The notes under the pieces are model-generated. The model had not been told where the DNA came from and did no database searches. It saw nothing but the letters and a program-made list of their open reading frames with translations. The translations under genes were made by a program, and so were the position numbers. A stretch of DNA of 64,000 nucleotides, taken from Jacaranda mimosifolia. Its lineage: Eukaryota > Streptophyta > Magnoliopsida > Lamiales > Bignoniaceae. This document shows, piece after piece, positions 34,890 to 46,754 of this stretch. Each line of letters starts with the position of its first letter. Position 1 is the stretch's first letter. The stretch covers positions 3,442,243 through 3,506,242 of the forward strand of contig CM032125.1 of NCBI GenBank assembly GCA_018894105.1, read 5' to 3'.

Positions 34890-35600
34890 GATTGACCAAC
34901 TGGCTACATGCATTCATCAAGTGGATTGACCAATTGGCTGCATGTAAATTACACTATATAAAAGAATAGTTCAATTACACTATCATAAAAAACCCTCAAT
35001 AATTTAACTCAAATAAGCAAGCCCATATACCAATCAACAAACAAATTATTAACAGGAAAAATTAAAATTAAAAAAAAAAAAAGGCAATTTTTTTCTTCAT
35101 ATACATTTGAGAAAAAATAATTAAAATCATTATATACAAACCATAACAACAACAACAACAACAAAAAAAAAAAAAATCCTAAATTTTCATGGAAATATTT
35201 TTCTGAGCACTGAGACGAAAATATTTTCAAAATGGAAAATTAATTAGTTATTTACATGGAATTTAGAGCAGAGGATTAATTAATTAAATGGAAAGGTTTT
35301 GATTTAGAATTTACTACTCAAATCCATTGTTATATCTTGCGATCGTTTTCATGATAATCACACTTCATGAAAGCAACTTTTGGTTGTATTTGCTAATAAA
35401 TCATGTTTTATGCGCAGATAACTTATCTTCCGTGTTATATTTATGATCATATCTAATCGTACAGCCATTCTCTTTACTAGAGCTGCATATCATCCAGACA
35501 CATTACCTTTAAACTATATATATGGACACATTCGATCGAAACTCACATACATCTTCTGTTTAATTTTTTTTCATTCAAACTTGCATACATCTTGATAGAA
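34890..35600 (+). promoter_or_regulatory. Presumed 5' flank of the B3 pseudogene, duplicated elsewhere
   Basis: Pieces recur across the window. 34901-34928 matches 10300-10327. 34958-35018 matches 39126-39187. 35190-35345 matches 60735-60885. 35430-35510 (AATCGTACAGCCATTCTCTT) matches 52045-52110. Being upstream of the ATG at 35612, it is the likely promoter/5' region of the ancestral gene. I can place no core promoter element with confidence. Confidence 0.5.
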
Positions 35601-35611
35601 AAAAATCACAA

Positions 35612-36094
35612 ATGGAGGCCGAGAAGAAGAACACTGCTGCAGTAAGGTTGTTCGGAGAGGACATTCCAGGACCAGATCTGTTTTCCTGTATGAAAAAAGC
35701 TCGAAGAATCTGATGTTAAGGCGAAGCAAAACCGGTTGTTGTTGCCTAAAAGTGAGAAACTCATGGAGTTCTTGAGGAGGAGGAGAGAGCTGCTGTTGTA
35801 GCTGACGATAACAAGAAAGGAATCAAGGTCGTTGGAGTCGATTCCCTGGGAAAAAGGTACGAGTTGCATTTGACAAAGTGGCCAACCTCGAAGATGCCAG
35901 TTCTAAAGAAAGACTGGACGAAGCTGGTTCTTGCGAGCAATGCGAGCAAAGGAGACTTGGTTGAACTGTGGGGTTTTCGATCCAACACTGGCCAACTTCA
36001 TTTGGATGTGCGCTTCAGAAAACCTGCAGATACAGCAGAAGCTCAAAGGGATGCTGAGGAGGGACCATCACAGCTTGGAGGTTGCAATGATTAA
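35612..36094 (+). pseudogene. B3-domain protein pseudogene (At1g05920/DUF313-like)
   Basis: ATG at 35612 opens a frame with a VRLFGEDI motif, close to the R/KLFGV motif of plant B3/RAV and HsfB repressors, and a stop at 35711-35713. The next frame carries RLLLPKSEKLMEF, the start of a B3 domain. From about 35785 a third frame carries the rest: GIKVVGVDS, YELHLTKWPTSKMPV, DWTKLVLASNASKGDLVELWGF and LHLDVRF, ending with a stop at 36092-36094. The KW...GD-VELW-FR pattern is typical of the small plant B3 proteins of the At1g05920 type. With two frameshifts and a stop the gene is dead. Family assignment is from memory of motifs. Confidence 0.75.
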
Positions 36095-36964
36095 GAAACC
36101 GGCTGGTCCGATTTGATATATAAAACCAGTTTGTTAAAAAATCGGTGTAAAGTGGTACAGAACCGGGTTTTGAAAAAAACTGATTTTTATATATTTTTTT
36201 AAAAATAAAAAATAAAAAATAATTAAATAAATATTTTTTATTTATATTTGAAACTTTTATATTATTTGAGTTGGTGTTTGTTGTTTTTGTAAGTTGTAAT
36301 GGATTTTATAAGAATATTTTCTAGCAAGTCTTATTACATGAGGTGATATTTTGAATTGATGTATGAATATTATTATGAAGTAGAGTTTGGAAAAAAGTTT
36401 TATGATACCAGGTAATTTTTATTTTTTTTTCTCTTTACATACATATATATATTTATATTTTTTATATTTTTAATATATTTATATAATATTAAATATAATT
36501 ATGGCTTCACACCAATCAAACCAATAATCAATAAGATCACCGATTTGATCACCGGTCCGATTTCTCAAACATTGGGAGGTTGATGATTCGGTCTAATGTT
36601 AAAGAGAAGAACTTCTCCACTTATTTTGATTATTAGGATGTTAGTTCTTTTGTAGTTTATAGTGCCTGTCTTTTCTAACAACAATAAAAAGTGGGATTTG
36701 TTCTTTTTGTTATCTTTTACTTGTTTATGTCATCAAAGAATCTTTGGCATATGATTTCTGTATATTGTTGTCCAGTTTGCAAAATTCTGGAAAACAACTA
36801 ACCGTAGTTCTTATTCATGGGGGCCTTTTAATTTTTTTGGCAAATCTATTTTTTATATGATTAAGGAGATGGAAGATGTGGGATGTTTTGATACATAAAT
36901 TTCTATGATTTAGTTAAAAAAGACAAAAATTTTGAAGTATGGCCAGTTAACATGAAAAATATCA

Positions 36965-37410
36965 GTATGTGCTTCATTCAAAGATGAAAAATGGACAAGT
37001 GTGAACCAGTTTGTAGTGCTGGAGTCAATCTTGATTTCTATCCTATAAAACGAAAAAGATCCTGGCTTTTTATCCTCAGAGATGACTGATGAGTGATGAG
37101 CATATTCCGAGTCTTTTCTGATTTACTAGGAATCTAGAAAGTCCCAGATTGGGACTACATAGGGTTTTGACCCGACTAATTAAAGTTAATATTTATTAAA
37201 ATGGAGCAATTGCAGTTATATTATAAAAACTTTAATTTTTTTATGTGATCAAAATTAAGCAATTATAAATCTATATATATATATATATATAAACCAAATA
37301 ATAATTTGGTTTGTCAATGCCTAATGTCGTTATATGATTTTCACATTCATTCATTTATTTATTTATTTATTAAATTTTCAAAACTACCAAAGTTTGTATT
37401 TTGTCGAAAT
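36965..37410. repeat. Diverged inverted repeat, right arm (partner 30655-31535)
   Basis: See 30655-31535. This arm lies in the 3' flank of the B3 pseudogene and lacks the two insertions found in the left arm. Confidence 0.75.
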
Positions 37411-38280
37411 TCACAATTATGATTAATAGATACAATTTTTGTGTTGTATTATAGATATAGAATAGAATTAGCTATTGGAATCAATAACAGAATTCATATA
37501 TTGTATAATTTTGATAAATTTGATCAAAATATTAAGTTTTGGTAATTTTGAAATTTTTTGAAATACATTAGATTAATGTTGATTTTCATTGAATGTAAAC
37601 TGACTAATTAATTTTCCCCCTTTTGAAAATATTTTCTTCTCAGTGCTCAAATATAAACCCAATTCTCTCTTTTTTTTTAAAGAGAAAAAATATGAAATAA
37701 ATGTTTTATTTTCAATAAAAATATGGAGAAATTAATGATTTTCCCTTTCGAAATAGTGGAAAATTTGAAAGAAAAATCTTTGGAATCGAATCCAAACATG
37801 TTCTGCTCCTGCTTTTGGGTAATAACCACAAGAAATTTCTAGCTTTTATTTTATCAACTCTCACTTGACCTTCGCAATAAATGTATATAGTATTGTCATT
37901 AATGGAATTTGATATATATGGGAATTTTCATATAACGACGGTTGAAGTATATAATTCGAGTGTAACACTAGACTTTATAGATTGTCTTAAAGATTATTAT
38001 TCTAAAATTATAAAGAATTTTCTAGTATATACTAATATTTTGAAGACTCACAATCACAACGTGAAAACTAGTACAACAAACGTACCATAAAATAATCGAA
38101 AATTTAGATTAGTACTTTGGACATTAGTATTTGTTGGAGTATATTGTGACAAGTTGGTCTAGTTTAAGCAAATATAGGCATAGTGGGTTTGAGTGTGGTA
38201 TTTGATTTCAGTGTTGTCGATTAGTCAGCGGAAAAATAGGACGCCAACATAAACAGCGTAAATGCCCTAGGCAATTGTGG
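37411..38280. other. Noncoding, no gene seen
   Basis: AT-rich. The 69-codon open frame at 37881-38090 has no motif and I do not support it as a gene. Confidence 0.55.
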
Positions 38281-38410
38281 GTGATTTAGATCATTTATTT
38301 TAATTTATATTTTATTTTTTATTTATATATGAATATATGACACGTGTATTAAATATTTTTTTATAAAAATAATTAATTAAGAATCATATACACTTTTATA
38401 TTAGTTTCTC
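38281..38410. mobile_element. Partial copy of the MITE family at 31281-31462
   Basis: Inverted relative to that copy, sharing TTATTTTAATTTATATTTTA and CACGTGTATTAAATATTTTT words. The right side runs directly into the plastid-derived fragment. Confidence 0.55.
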
Positions 38411-38411
38411 C

Positions 38412-38795
38412 TCAACAAATAAGCGATTGAGCCACTAAAATCCTGCCTAATGTGAAGATAGTTGGAGAGGTGACAAAACCCTATACTTTTCATTACAAAA
38501 CCAATAAACTGGAAAAAGATGGATTACTTTGTAAAAGAATTTTTGGGTCTATCAAAAGTGGAATTTGTGCTTGTGGAAATTATCGAGTAATCAGAGATGA
38601 AAAAGAAGACCCAAAATTTTGTGAACAATGCGAAGTCGAATTTGTTGATTCTCGAATACAAAGATATCAAATGGGCTACATCAAACTCGCATGCCCAGTA
38701 ATCCATGTCTGGTATTTAAAAACGTCTTCCCAATTATATTGCGAATCTTTTAGATAAACCTCTTAAAGAATTAGAAGGCCTAGTATACTGAGATA
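38412..38795 (+). pseudogene. rpoC1: Plastid rpoC1 fragment inserted in the nucleus (NUPT)
   Basis: Encodes an N-terminal piece of the plastid RNA polymerase beta' subunit. The frame 38452-38757 reads [44 protein letters not shown] and [12 protein letters not shown]. Its four-cysteine zinc site (CACG and CEQC) is present. Upstream, 38412-38451 still reads as the preceding rpoC1 codons with substitutions. A frameshift near 38722 moves the following codons ([21 protein letters not shown]) to another frame. The fragment covers roughly residues 20-140 of the plastid protein. It lacks the plastid start and the intron region, so it is a nonfunctional insertion. Confidence 0.9.
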
Positions 38796-39125
38796 TGTTA
38801 TATATACAACACATTAAAATAGAAGACGAAACACGAAATGAATAAATGATCCAAGGTGAATTGCGGGGGAGAATGGGGATATATCAAAGTCAACCTATTG
38901 GTCGCGTCAATACTAAATCAATGGGGATCAATATATAAAGGACTTGAAGTTTTTCTGTTAAATTCCACATTGAGATCTTAGCTTTCACAAATCATAAATG
39001 AAAATGAGTGAAAAAAAAAAAATTGAGATAATCAATTATTTTTCTTTTTCCATTTCCGTGATGATATGAAAGGAAACAAATATTAGATAAATAAAACAAC
39101 TAAACCAGTATTATACCCTTTCTCC
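38796..39125. other. Possible further organelle-derived piece, unidentified
   Basis: 38840-38960 has higher complexity than its surroundings and reads in part as GRMGIYQSQPIGRVNTKSMG on +. I do not recognise the gene. It may extend the organelle insertion or be unrelated. The rest is AT-rich noncoding DNA. Confidence 0.3.
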
Positions 39126-39187
39126 ATATAAAAAGAATAGTTCAATTACACTATCATAAAAGACCCTCAATAATTTAACTAAAATAA
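39126..39187. repeat. Fragment of the B3 5' flank next to the copia element
   Basis: Nearly identical to 34958-35018 (AAAAGAATAGTTCAATTACA then CTATCATAAAA and CCCTCAATAATTTAACT). The copia element starts at its right edge. Confidence 0.75.
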
Positions 39188-42100
39188 TCATCCTTAGTCC
39201 CAATTTTGTCAATCAAAATAATGCCTTGAGACGCCATATCCCGGACAAAGTGATACCTCACATTAATGTGCTTTGTTCTCTCATGAAATGCTTGATTCTT
39301 TGACAAGTGTATAGCACTCTGACTATCACAAAATACAGTAGTAATATCAAAATCCATACCCGTATCCTCAATCAGCCTCTTTAGCCAAATGCCTTCCTTT
39401 ACGCCTTTAGCCAAAGCCATGTACTCAGCTTTTTTTTTGTGGAAATGCAACTGATGACTGCAAAGTCGCCTTCCAACTTACCGTACAACTCGAAACACAA
39501 AACACATACCCCAGTCATGGACCTTCTGCTGTCAAAATCTCCGGCATAATCCGCATCCACATAGCCAATAATTTTAGCAGTAAAATTCAATTGACTATAC
39601 TTCAAACATCTATCTACAGATCCTCTCAAATACCTCATGATCCATTTCAAAACCTGTCAACTAGTCTTTCCTGGCTTGTGCATGTACCTGCTCGCAACAC
39701 TGACTGCATGTGAAATATCTAGCCTAGTACACATCAAAGCGTATATCAAGCTACCCATGCACTAGCATACGACACATTAGACATGTGCTCCACCTCCTCC
39801 TCAGTACTCAGGGATAGATCTGATGAGAGCCTGAAATGAGCTGCAAGTGGCATACTAACTGGCTTGAACATATCCTTTCCAAAATGCTCAAGTATTTTCT
39901 CAATGTAATGTTGTTGAGACAAGTACAACAATCCTGTGTGTCTGTCCCGATGATCTCTATGCCCAATATCTTCTTTGCACTGCCCAAATCCTTAATCTCA
40001 AATTCATCACTTAACTGAGGCTTTAAAACATTGATCTATATATGTTTCTAGAGGCAATCAACATATCATCAACGTACAGCAACAAATATACGAGAAGGCT
40101 ATCACTATATTTTTTATAATATACACAACAATCATAAATGTTTCTAGTATATCCTATATTGGTAATAAAAGCATCAAACCTCGTATACCACCGCCTGGGA
40201 GACTGCTTTAAGCCAAATAAAGACCTCTTCAGAAGACATGCTTGTTTTTCTTTCCTAAAAAAAATGAATCCCTCTGGTTGGCTCATATAGATTTGTTTCT
40301 CCAACTTACTATCAGAAACGCTGTTTTCACATCCATGTGCTCAAGCTCCATATAAAAAAAGAGCCACCATGGCAAGTAAAACACGAATGGAAGTCAACTT
40401 CCTCTCTTTGAGTAAAACCCTTAGCAACCAATCACGCATTGTATCTAGCATCCTCAACCCCGGGAATCCTTTCCTTTTTCTTGTAGATCCATTTATAACC
40501 TACAATCTTCTATCCTTTAGGTACATCAACCAGCTTTCATGTGCTATTCTGTGTAGAGATTTCATCTCTTTATTCATAGCTGCTACCCATTTATCAGAAT
40601 CTGGACAAAAACTTACCTCTTCGTATGAGATTGGATCGTCTCCCACAAACTCTTTGACCAAACTTAAAGCATAAGCTACCAGATCTAAAAATGCAAACTG
40701 TTGTGGTGGTTTGATTTGCCTCCTCTCCCCTATCGCAAGCCAAACGATAGTTCTATAGTGAATCATTTTCCCATTATTGATTAGATGATAATGGGCTCTC
40801 ACCAGCTTCATCTACCACCTTCTGTTTTCCTTTTGAAACTTGTGGAGTTTCAAGTTCAAACTCCACCTTCTCCTTAACGTCATGTTGACTATTTTCGGCC
40901 TACTCCATATTCTTCATTATAGCAGACCCATCAAATGTCACGTCTCTGCTGATAATCATCTTGAAGCCCTTGTCATCATTACACCACAAACGATAGCCCT
41001 TGACTCCATCTGCAAAGCCTAGGAATATGCACTTCCTAGCCCTTGACTCAAACTTTCCATTATGGACATAAGCATAGGTTGGGCACCTAAATACTCTCAG
41101 ATTTAAGTAATTAGCAAGAGACCTGGACCAAATTTTCATTGGTGTCTTGCAGTCCAAAGTAATCGAGGGTGACCTATTCAGCAAATAGCAAGCAATATTA
41201 GTCGCTTGTGTCCAAAAATCCTTGGACAATCCGGCGTTAAAGAGCATACATCTAGCTCTTTCCAAGATAGCCCTCTGCAACTCCATTCTACTATGGTGTA
41301 TGTACAACTGTGCAATGCCTCACAATTTCTTCCTTCTCACAAAATTCTTGAAATTTCTTGTTGCAGAACTTCAATCCATTATCAGTCCTCAAGCGCTTGA
41401 TCTCTTTTTCTATATGCTTCTCGCTCAAAGTTTTTCATTGCTTTAAAGTTGACAAACACCTCATTCTTATGCTTTAGCATATACACCCATACTGTTTATG
41501 ATAAGTCATCAATGAATATCAGCATGTACCTAGCACCTCCCTTTGAAGGAACTTGAGAAGGCTCCCAAAGATCTAAGTGAATATAATCTAAGGTGCCCTT
41601 GGTCGTGTTGCTTGCTAAGCAAACATTGCTCGCAGAAATTCAGCTCTCTAGTCTTCTCTCCACAAAGCAAACCTCATTTGCTCAATTATGACATCCCCCT
41701 CTCACTCATGTGCCCAAGCCATATATGCCACAATCTCGTAGTATCATTGATTGATGAAGAAATCATTGTGATACCAGAAACTATGCTGCCATGCAATATG
41801 TAAAGGTCATTTCTCTTGTCTCCCTTCATTATAAATAGTGCACCTTTGAAAACCCACAAAACTCTATCTCGAGCTCTGTATTCACAGCTATTATTGTCCA
41901 AAGTACCTAGAGAAATTAGATTTTTCTTCAGATCAGGAACATGATGTATATCTGTTAGGGTCCTCACTATGCCGTCATGCATTCTGATACTCACTGAGCT
42001 AATTCCTACACCCTTGCATGAAGCATCGTTTCCCATAAACACTTTACCACCATTGTATTTCTGATAAGTGGTAAACCAATCTTCTCGTGGGCATATGTGG

Positions 42101-42950
42101 TAGCAACAACCACTATCCAAAATCCACTCCGAACTTAGTAAACTCTCAATAACGTTAAGAACAAGCCCACCATCAGACTCATCCTCAATCATTCCTGCGA
42201 CATCATCCCGTTTCTAATCAGAAGTTTCATTTGCATCCTCCGTCTTTCCTCATTTCGGAGAATTTCATTTTTAACACCCTTTTTCCACCGTACCTAGAAC
42301 ACTTATCACCTATTCTAGCTTGGTTTGGGACTTCGATCGGCCTCTACCCCTTTCTCTTTCTCTCGATCTCCCTCTTCGTCACCAATCCTTCCCCACTTTC
42401 ACTATCGTTACTGCCCAGGACATGTTTTCTCAATTCATTGGAATTCAATGAGGCCTTCACATCCTCCATGGTAACCGTATCTCTCCCATATAGCAAAGTA
42501 GTAACCAAGTGCCCAAAAGGAATTAGGCAGAGAACACAAGACAATTAACGCTTGATCTTCATCTTCAATTTTTACATCTATACTAGCAAGATACAAAATC
42601 ACCTTATTAAAATAATCAATGTGCTGAGTAATAGATGTACGTTCCTTCATCCTCAATGTGTATAATCGTTATTTCAAATACAACCGATTTGTTAGGAACT
42701 TTGTCATATAGAGACTCTCGAGCTTCTTCCACAAATCCGCTGGCATATTTTCTATGGTGACCTCTCTCAGTACATTATTTGCCATAATAACACCAGAGTA
42801 CCGTAAGCCTTCTCCACACACACGTCCTTCTCCTCATCTGGTAGAGTTCTTGTAAGAAATCTCTGCCCTTTAACACTCTCTATAAACTTTATTGACACAG
42901 GTGGGCGTGAAACTTCATCTACCTCGTATTTCATGGCTAACATCTGATCA
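39187..42950 (-). pseudogene. Copia gag-pol remnant
   Basis: In - order: gag UBN2-like words in 42656-42435 (SITQHIDYFNKVILYL); protease WILDSGCCYHICPR near 42118; GAG-pre-integrase LWHIWLGHMSERGM near 41705; integrase core C-terminus 41307-40900 (MYIHHSRMELQRAILERA); RT 40304-40023 with SLFGLKQSPRRWY and the catalytic LLLYVDDMLIAS; RT end with QQHYIEKILEHFG (39931-39746); RNase H 39650-39175 with GYVDADYAGD and a final HINVRYHFVRD. At least seven frame changes or stops separate these blocks. Confidence 0.85.
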
Positions 42951-42955
42951 ATCCT

Positions 42956-42968
42956 GGTTCTAATACCA
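42956..42968 (-). promoter_or_regulatory. Primer-binding site of copia fragment 2
   Basis: On - it reads TGGTATTAGAACC, close to the TGGTATCAGAGCC complement of initiator tRNA-Met, three bases inside the LTR end (ACAACA). Confidence 0.8.
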
Positions 42969-42971
42969 CTT

Positions 42972-43660
42972 TGTTGTAACCCAGGAAGATCTAATCATGA
43001 AACCTATAAAATAACAGTAAAGTAGTTTCTTGAAAACAGACAACAAGATTTAACGTGGTTCGGCGATGCACCTAATCCACCCGACAAAAAAAAGAATTTT
43101 ATTGATTCCAAATCAAGTTTATAAGTACAACTTTGAGTCCCACAAATCACACCAGAACACCCAACACCCTCATTTTAAACTCCGTCTCGAGAAACTATCT
43201 CAAAAGCAGTGTAGAATCTATCGTGTATGGTTTGTCTCAGTTTGTCCCGAAAGAAAATGAGTATATATACGTACAAAAAACAAAATATAGCCCATGGGCC
43301 TTGCGCCGCGAGCCGAGACGAGCATGACTTACGCCCGGCATGCAAAACTCCTTCAAATTGCTGAGAATTTTCGTGTTGTGCTGAGACACACTGCACCAAG
43401 GAGCACAAAAATCGTGCCCTAGCTCGGCATTAGGGCGTGTGGTTCCAGTACCTTGCGCCCGAGCACACATTGCCCCCAACAACTGCTTAATCTCACCCAG
43501 CTTTACACCCAGGTGTGTTTTACCTCACACGCTGGGGCGCGGCATCTTGCCAACGCGCATCAGGGCGTGTTCTCGTGCCCCATTTCGACCACTTGACTCC
43601 ATTTCTCGTCATTTGTAGCCCAAATTTCAAAGTAAAATCAACGATTTGAAGCATATAACA
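42972..43660 (-). repeat. Copia fragment 2, 5' LTR (689 bp)
   Basis: On - begins TGTTATATGCTTC and ends GGGTTACAACA (TG...CA with TGTT/AACA ends). The middle is GC-rich, with palindromic GGGCGCAAG/GCGCC words, in strong contrast to the rest of the window. It matches 25694-26425. Confidence 0.8.
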
Positions 43661-43679
43661 TCAGTTAGGATGGTGGAGC

Positions 43680-45012
43680 TTTATGTGAAGTTCCTCATGA
43701 ATGCAATCAATGATGAAAATAGGGATAGAGAAGCTGTCATTCGCTTCAACTCTCATGGTGATGAAACCTATGCTGTGTTGCACAACTTGAGTCCACTCTC
43801 ATGCTTTGGCTTATGCATCTCATAAAAAATTTACTCTTTTTCAAATGGATGTAAAGAGTGCCTTCTTAAATAGATTTATAAAAGAGAAAGTCTTTGTTGA
43901 ATAGCAACCGGGTTTCAAAAATACTATTTTTCCAAATCATATTTTTAAACTCTCAAAAGCTCTTTACTGTCTAAAGCGAGCCCCTAGAGCCTGGTACAAA
44001 TGCCTAAGCAACTTTCTTTTATCAAAAGGTTTTTGTATGGGTGTTGTTGACACAACTCTTTTCACAAAAACTCTGAAAATGATATCATTTTTGGTGGAAC
44101 AAAAATTAACTTATGTGAAGACTTTGTTACATGCATGCCCATTGAATTTGAAATGAGTCGTATAGGGCATCTCAATTACTTTCTTGGTCTTCAAATTAAA
44201 CAAACTCCTCAAGAAATTTTTCTCTGTTAAGAAAAGTACACTAGAGAATTACAAAAAAAATCTTGAATGGAGAACTATAAGGAAACACCGGTTCCAATGT
44301 CATCCAACACCAAGCTGGAACTTGATCAATCCGAAAAGAGCATTGATGAAACCTTGCACCAAGGGATGATTGGAAGCTTGTTATACTTAATGCGAGCCGA
44401 CCAAACATACTATTCTCCACCAGTCTTTGTGCACGATTTCAGGGAGATCCAAAAGAATCATATCTCAAAGATGTTCGAAGAATTCTTCGATATTTAAAAA
44501 GATCTCCTCAACTGGGTCTCTGGTATCCTTGGTCAAACTCTTATTGGATTCACTCATACTAATGCAGGGTGCAAAATTGACTGTAAAAGTACCACTGGAA
44601 CTTGTCAACTTCTTGGTCAATGCTTGGTGAGTTGGTGCAACAAAAAAACAAAATGTTGTAGCCTTATCCACCACGGAAGCAAAATACATGGCTCTAGGGA
44701 ACTACTGCACATTGGTAATATGGATGAAACAGACATTATGTGACTTTGGTTTAAATTTTTCATGTGTTCATATTAGTTGTGACAATACCAGCAGTATTAG
44801 CATCACAAAGAAAGAATTATGTACACCATTCACGCACAAAGCAAATAGAGATCAGGCGTCATTTTATTAAAGATCATGTTGCTAATGGACATATTTGCAT
44901 AAACTATGTGGATACCACAAATCAACTTGCTAACATATTTACCAAACCGTTGACAAAGGAAAGATTCTGTTTTCTTAAAGAGAAATTAGGAATTAAAGAT
45001 TTTCCCACGTAA
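43680..45012 (+). pseudogene. Sirevirus pol remnant (RT and RNase H)
   Basis: Blocks in different frames: DETYA near 43755, ALAYASHKKFTLFQMDVKSA near 43802-43865, ALYCLKRAPRAWYKCL near 43957-44010, KETPVPMSSNTKLELD at 44279-44326, GMIGSLLYLMRADQTYYS near 44366, and STTGTCQLLGQCLVSWCNKK near 44588-44647. The RNase H tail has CDNTSSISITK near 44785, IEIRRHFIKDHVANGHICI near 44848-44900 and FTKPLTKERFCFLKEKLGI ending at 45012. The YVDD catalytic motif is not recognisable near 44100. Many stops and frameshifts. Confidence 0.8.
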
Positions 45013-45233
45013 GTTTTGGAATGTTCAAATCTCCTTCCTAACATTAAAATTTCTTCCTTAATAACTTTGTATCTGACAGCCATATCTCTTACATTGATTT
45101 ACAAAAACCCAAATCACATTCAAATTTTTGCAAAATCTAAAACGTCGTTTCCTATACCCAGTAACCTTCTTCTTTCCCAAAAACCCCATTCCTTCCCCAG
45201 AAATCCCTTTCCACGAAAAATCACATCACACCC

Positions 45234-46625
45234 ATGTCTCCTCTGTCCTTTTGCCGTCGTCTCTGCAAAACGGCACTTCTTCTAGTTTCAATACATGAAG
45301 CAACAACTTCTCACCGACGTCGCCTTATCGTCTCTGATACTGATTCTGAAGACACAACAATGCTCTCCCTACATGCGCCATCATCAAATCACACCTACTT
45401 TTCCATCGGTGATCCTCCTCCGCGCTCTCCAATTAATAAAACCCTTTTTTCTCTGGACACCCAATGGTTCACCATCACTAAACCCTTTCTCTTTGGCGAA
45501 CTTCAATGACTCCCTCTTCCACAACTGGGACTTCAACTCCATTCCCGATATCCTCAAATTCCTATTCCTCACTCCGATGAGGCGTTTGCCTCTCACATTA
45601 AGAATAGAAACATAAATATGGGGCATGTCGTTAGCTTCTCTACACTTCCCCAATCACCTATCTTTGAATGGATTCACCCCCTTGGCTAGAAGGATGTGAT
45701 GAGCATCGACGAGGCCCACCTATCTATTTATCGCTCGATTGTTCTATGCCAATCTCACCTCAAAAGAGGACCTAGTAACCCACTCTCCCTCATTCCTCAG
45801 TCCACTGTTTTAGGAGTTCCTGTTATTCTCACTGTAGCCAAAATAAATTAGTATCTGAAATTGAATAAGTCTGGTGTTAAATTTTTTGCTTTTGAGAAAT
45901 GGTGCTCTGATCCATGTTTTAACTTATCTCATGTCAAATCTTTGTTATGGAATGAAAAATCTCCTAAATTGGTTAGCTGGCGAAGCCCTTCATAAACTTG
46001 AAATCAACCACTTCTTTCTACACTGATTCATCACCATTTCCCTACTCTCCAGTACCTCTACCAGTGATGGACATTCCACTGACATGAACAGGCTTTCAGT
46101 TTTTCTTCTCTACATAGCTATAACTGGTCAGCCTATGAATATTAGCTATCTTGTGCTTCATTAATATACATTAAGCACTCCATCACCTTTCAAAAAAATC
46201 TTCCGTGTGGAATGTTGCTTAAACACATCCTTAAGCAAAAAGAAGTCTTCTTTCCTTCCTCCTGGATTGAAGAGCCTATACTGAAAAATTGTAACTTTAA
46301 ATAGCCTCAAAAAGATGTAAATTCAGTGTGAGGATGGTGTGTAGTTTAAGGGAACTTCTGATACGCCTGCTTCTGCTCCCCCGCAGCAATCAACGTCGTC
46401 ACACTAGTAAAAGCCTCTTTACAATATTCCCGACCTCTGACCATGAAATACACTCTATCGCCTCTAGGGCAGTTACTTCAAAAAAAGGAACCCTATCTCC
46501 TGAACCTTCTACTGTCTCTATTAGCTACCTCATCACCTCTGTTGCCAACTCTCTCCACCAAGCTTGACTCTCTCCAAACTCAACTAACTGAGCTGGCAAC
46601 CACTATTGCAAAACTCAATACTTAA
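45234..46625 (+). pseudogene. Sirevirus env-like region
   Basis: After pol, several frames together resemble the plant retrotransposon env-like protein: a Ser/Pro-rich start (45234-45509, DTQWFTITKPFLF), a hydrophilic middle with WSDPCFNLSHVKSLLW-like words near 45900-45965 and IEEPILKNCNF near 46267, a Pro/Ser linker, then a coiled-coil-like end TKLDSLQTQLTELATTIAKL at 46559-46618. No transmembrane segment is evident. Interrupted throughout. The identity rests mainly on position and style. Confidence 0.5.
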
Positions 46626-46754
46626 ATCATTGCTCTCCCATCTAGTTTTGAAGAAAAACTTTCGCAAGTCACGGCACCGTATTTCAAACCTTCATCATGA
46701 GATCAAAGATTTTCGCTACAGTCTTCGAAAATGTTCCCCTGATCACTAATCTTT

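Larger units (their letters stand above)
39187..43660 (-). mobile_element. Ty1/copia retrotransposon fragment 2 (5' LTR to RNase H)
   Basis: On - it runs 5' LTR (43660-42972), primer-binding site, gag, protease, integrase, RT and RNase H, and is cut off near 39187 before its 3' LTR. This is complementary in extent to fragment 1 at 25694-28680; both keep the region from integrase to RNase H. Sequence style (VPDLKKNLISLG, SLFGLKQSPRRWY, PLAAHFRLS) fits the Tork/TAR group of copia elements. All frames are interrupted. Confidence 0.88.
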
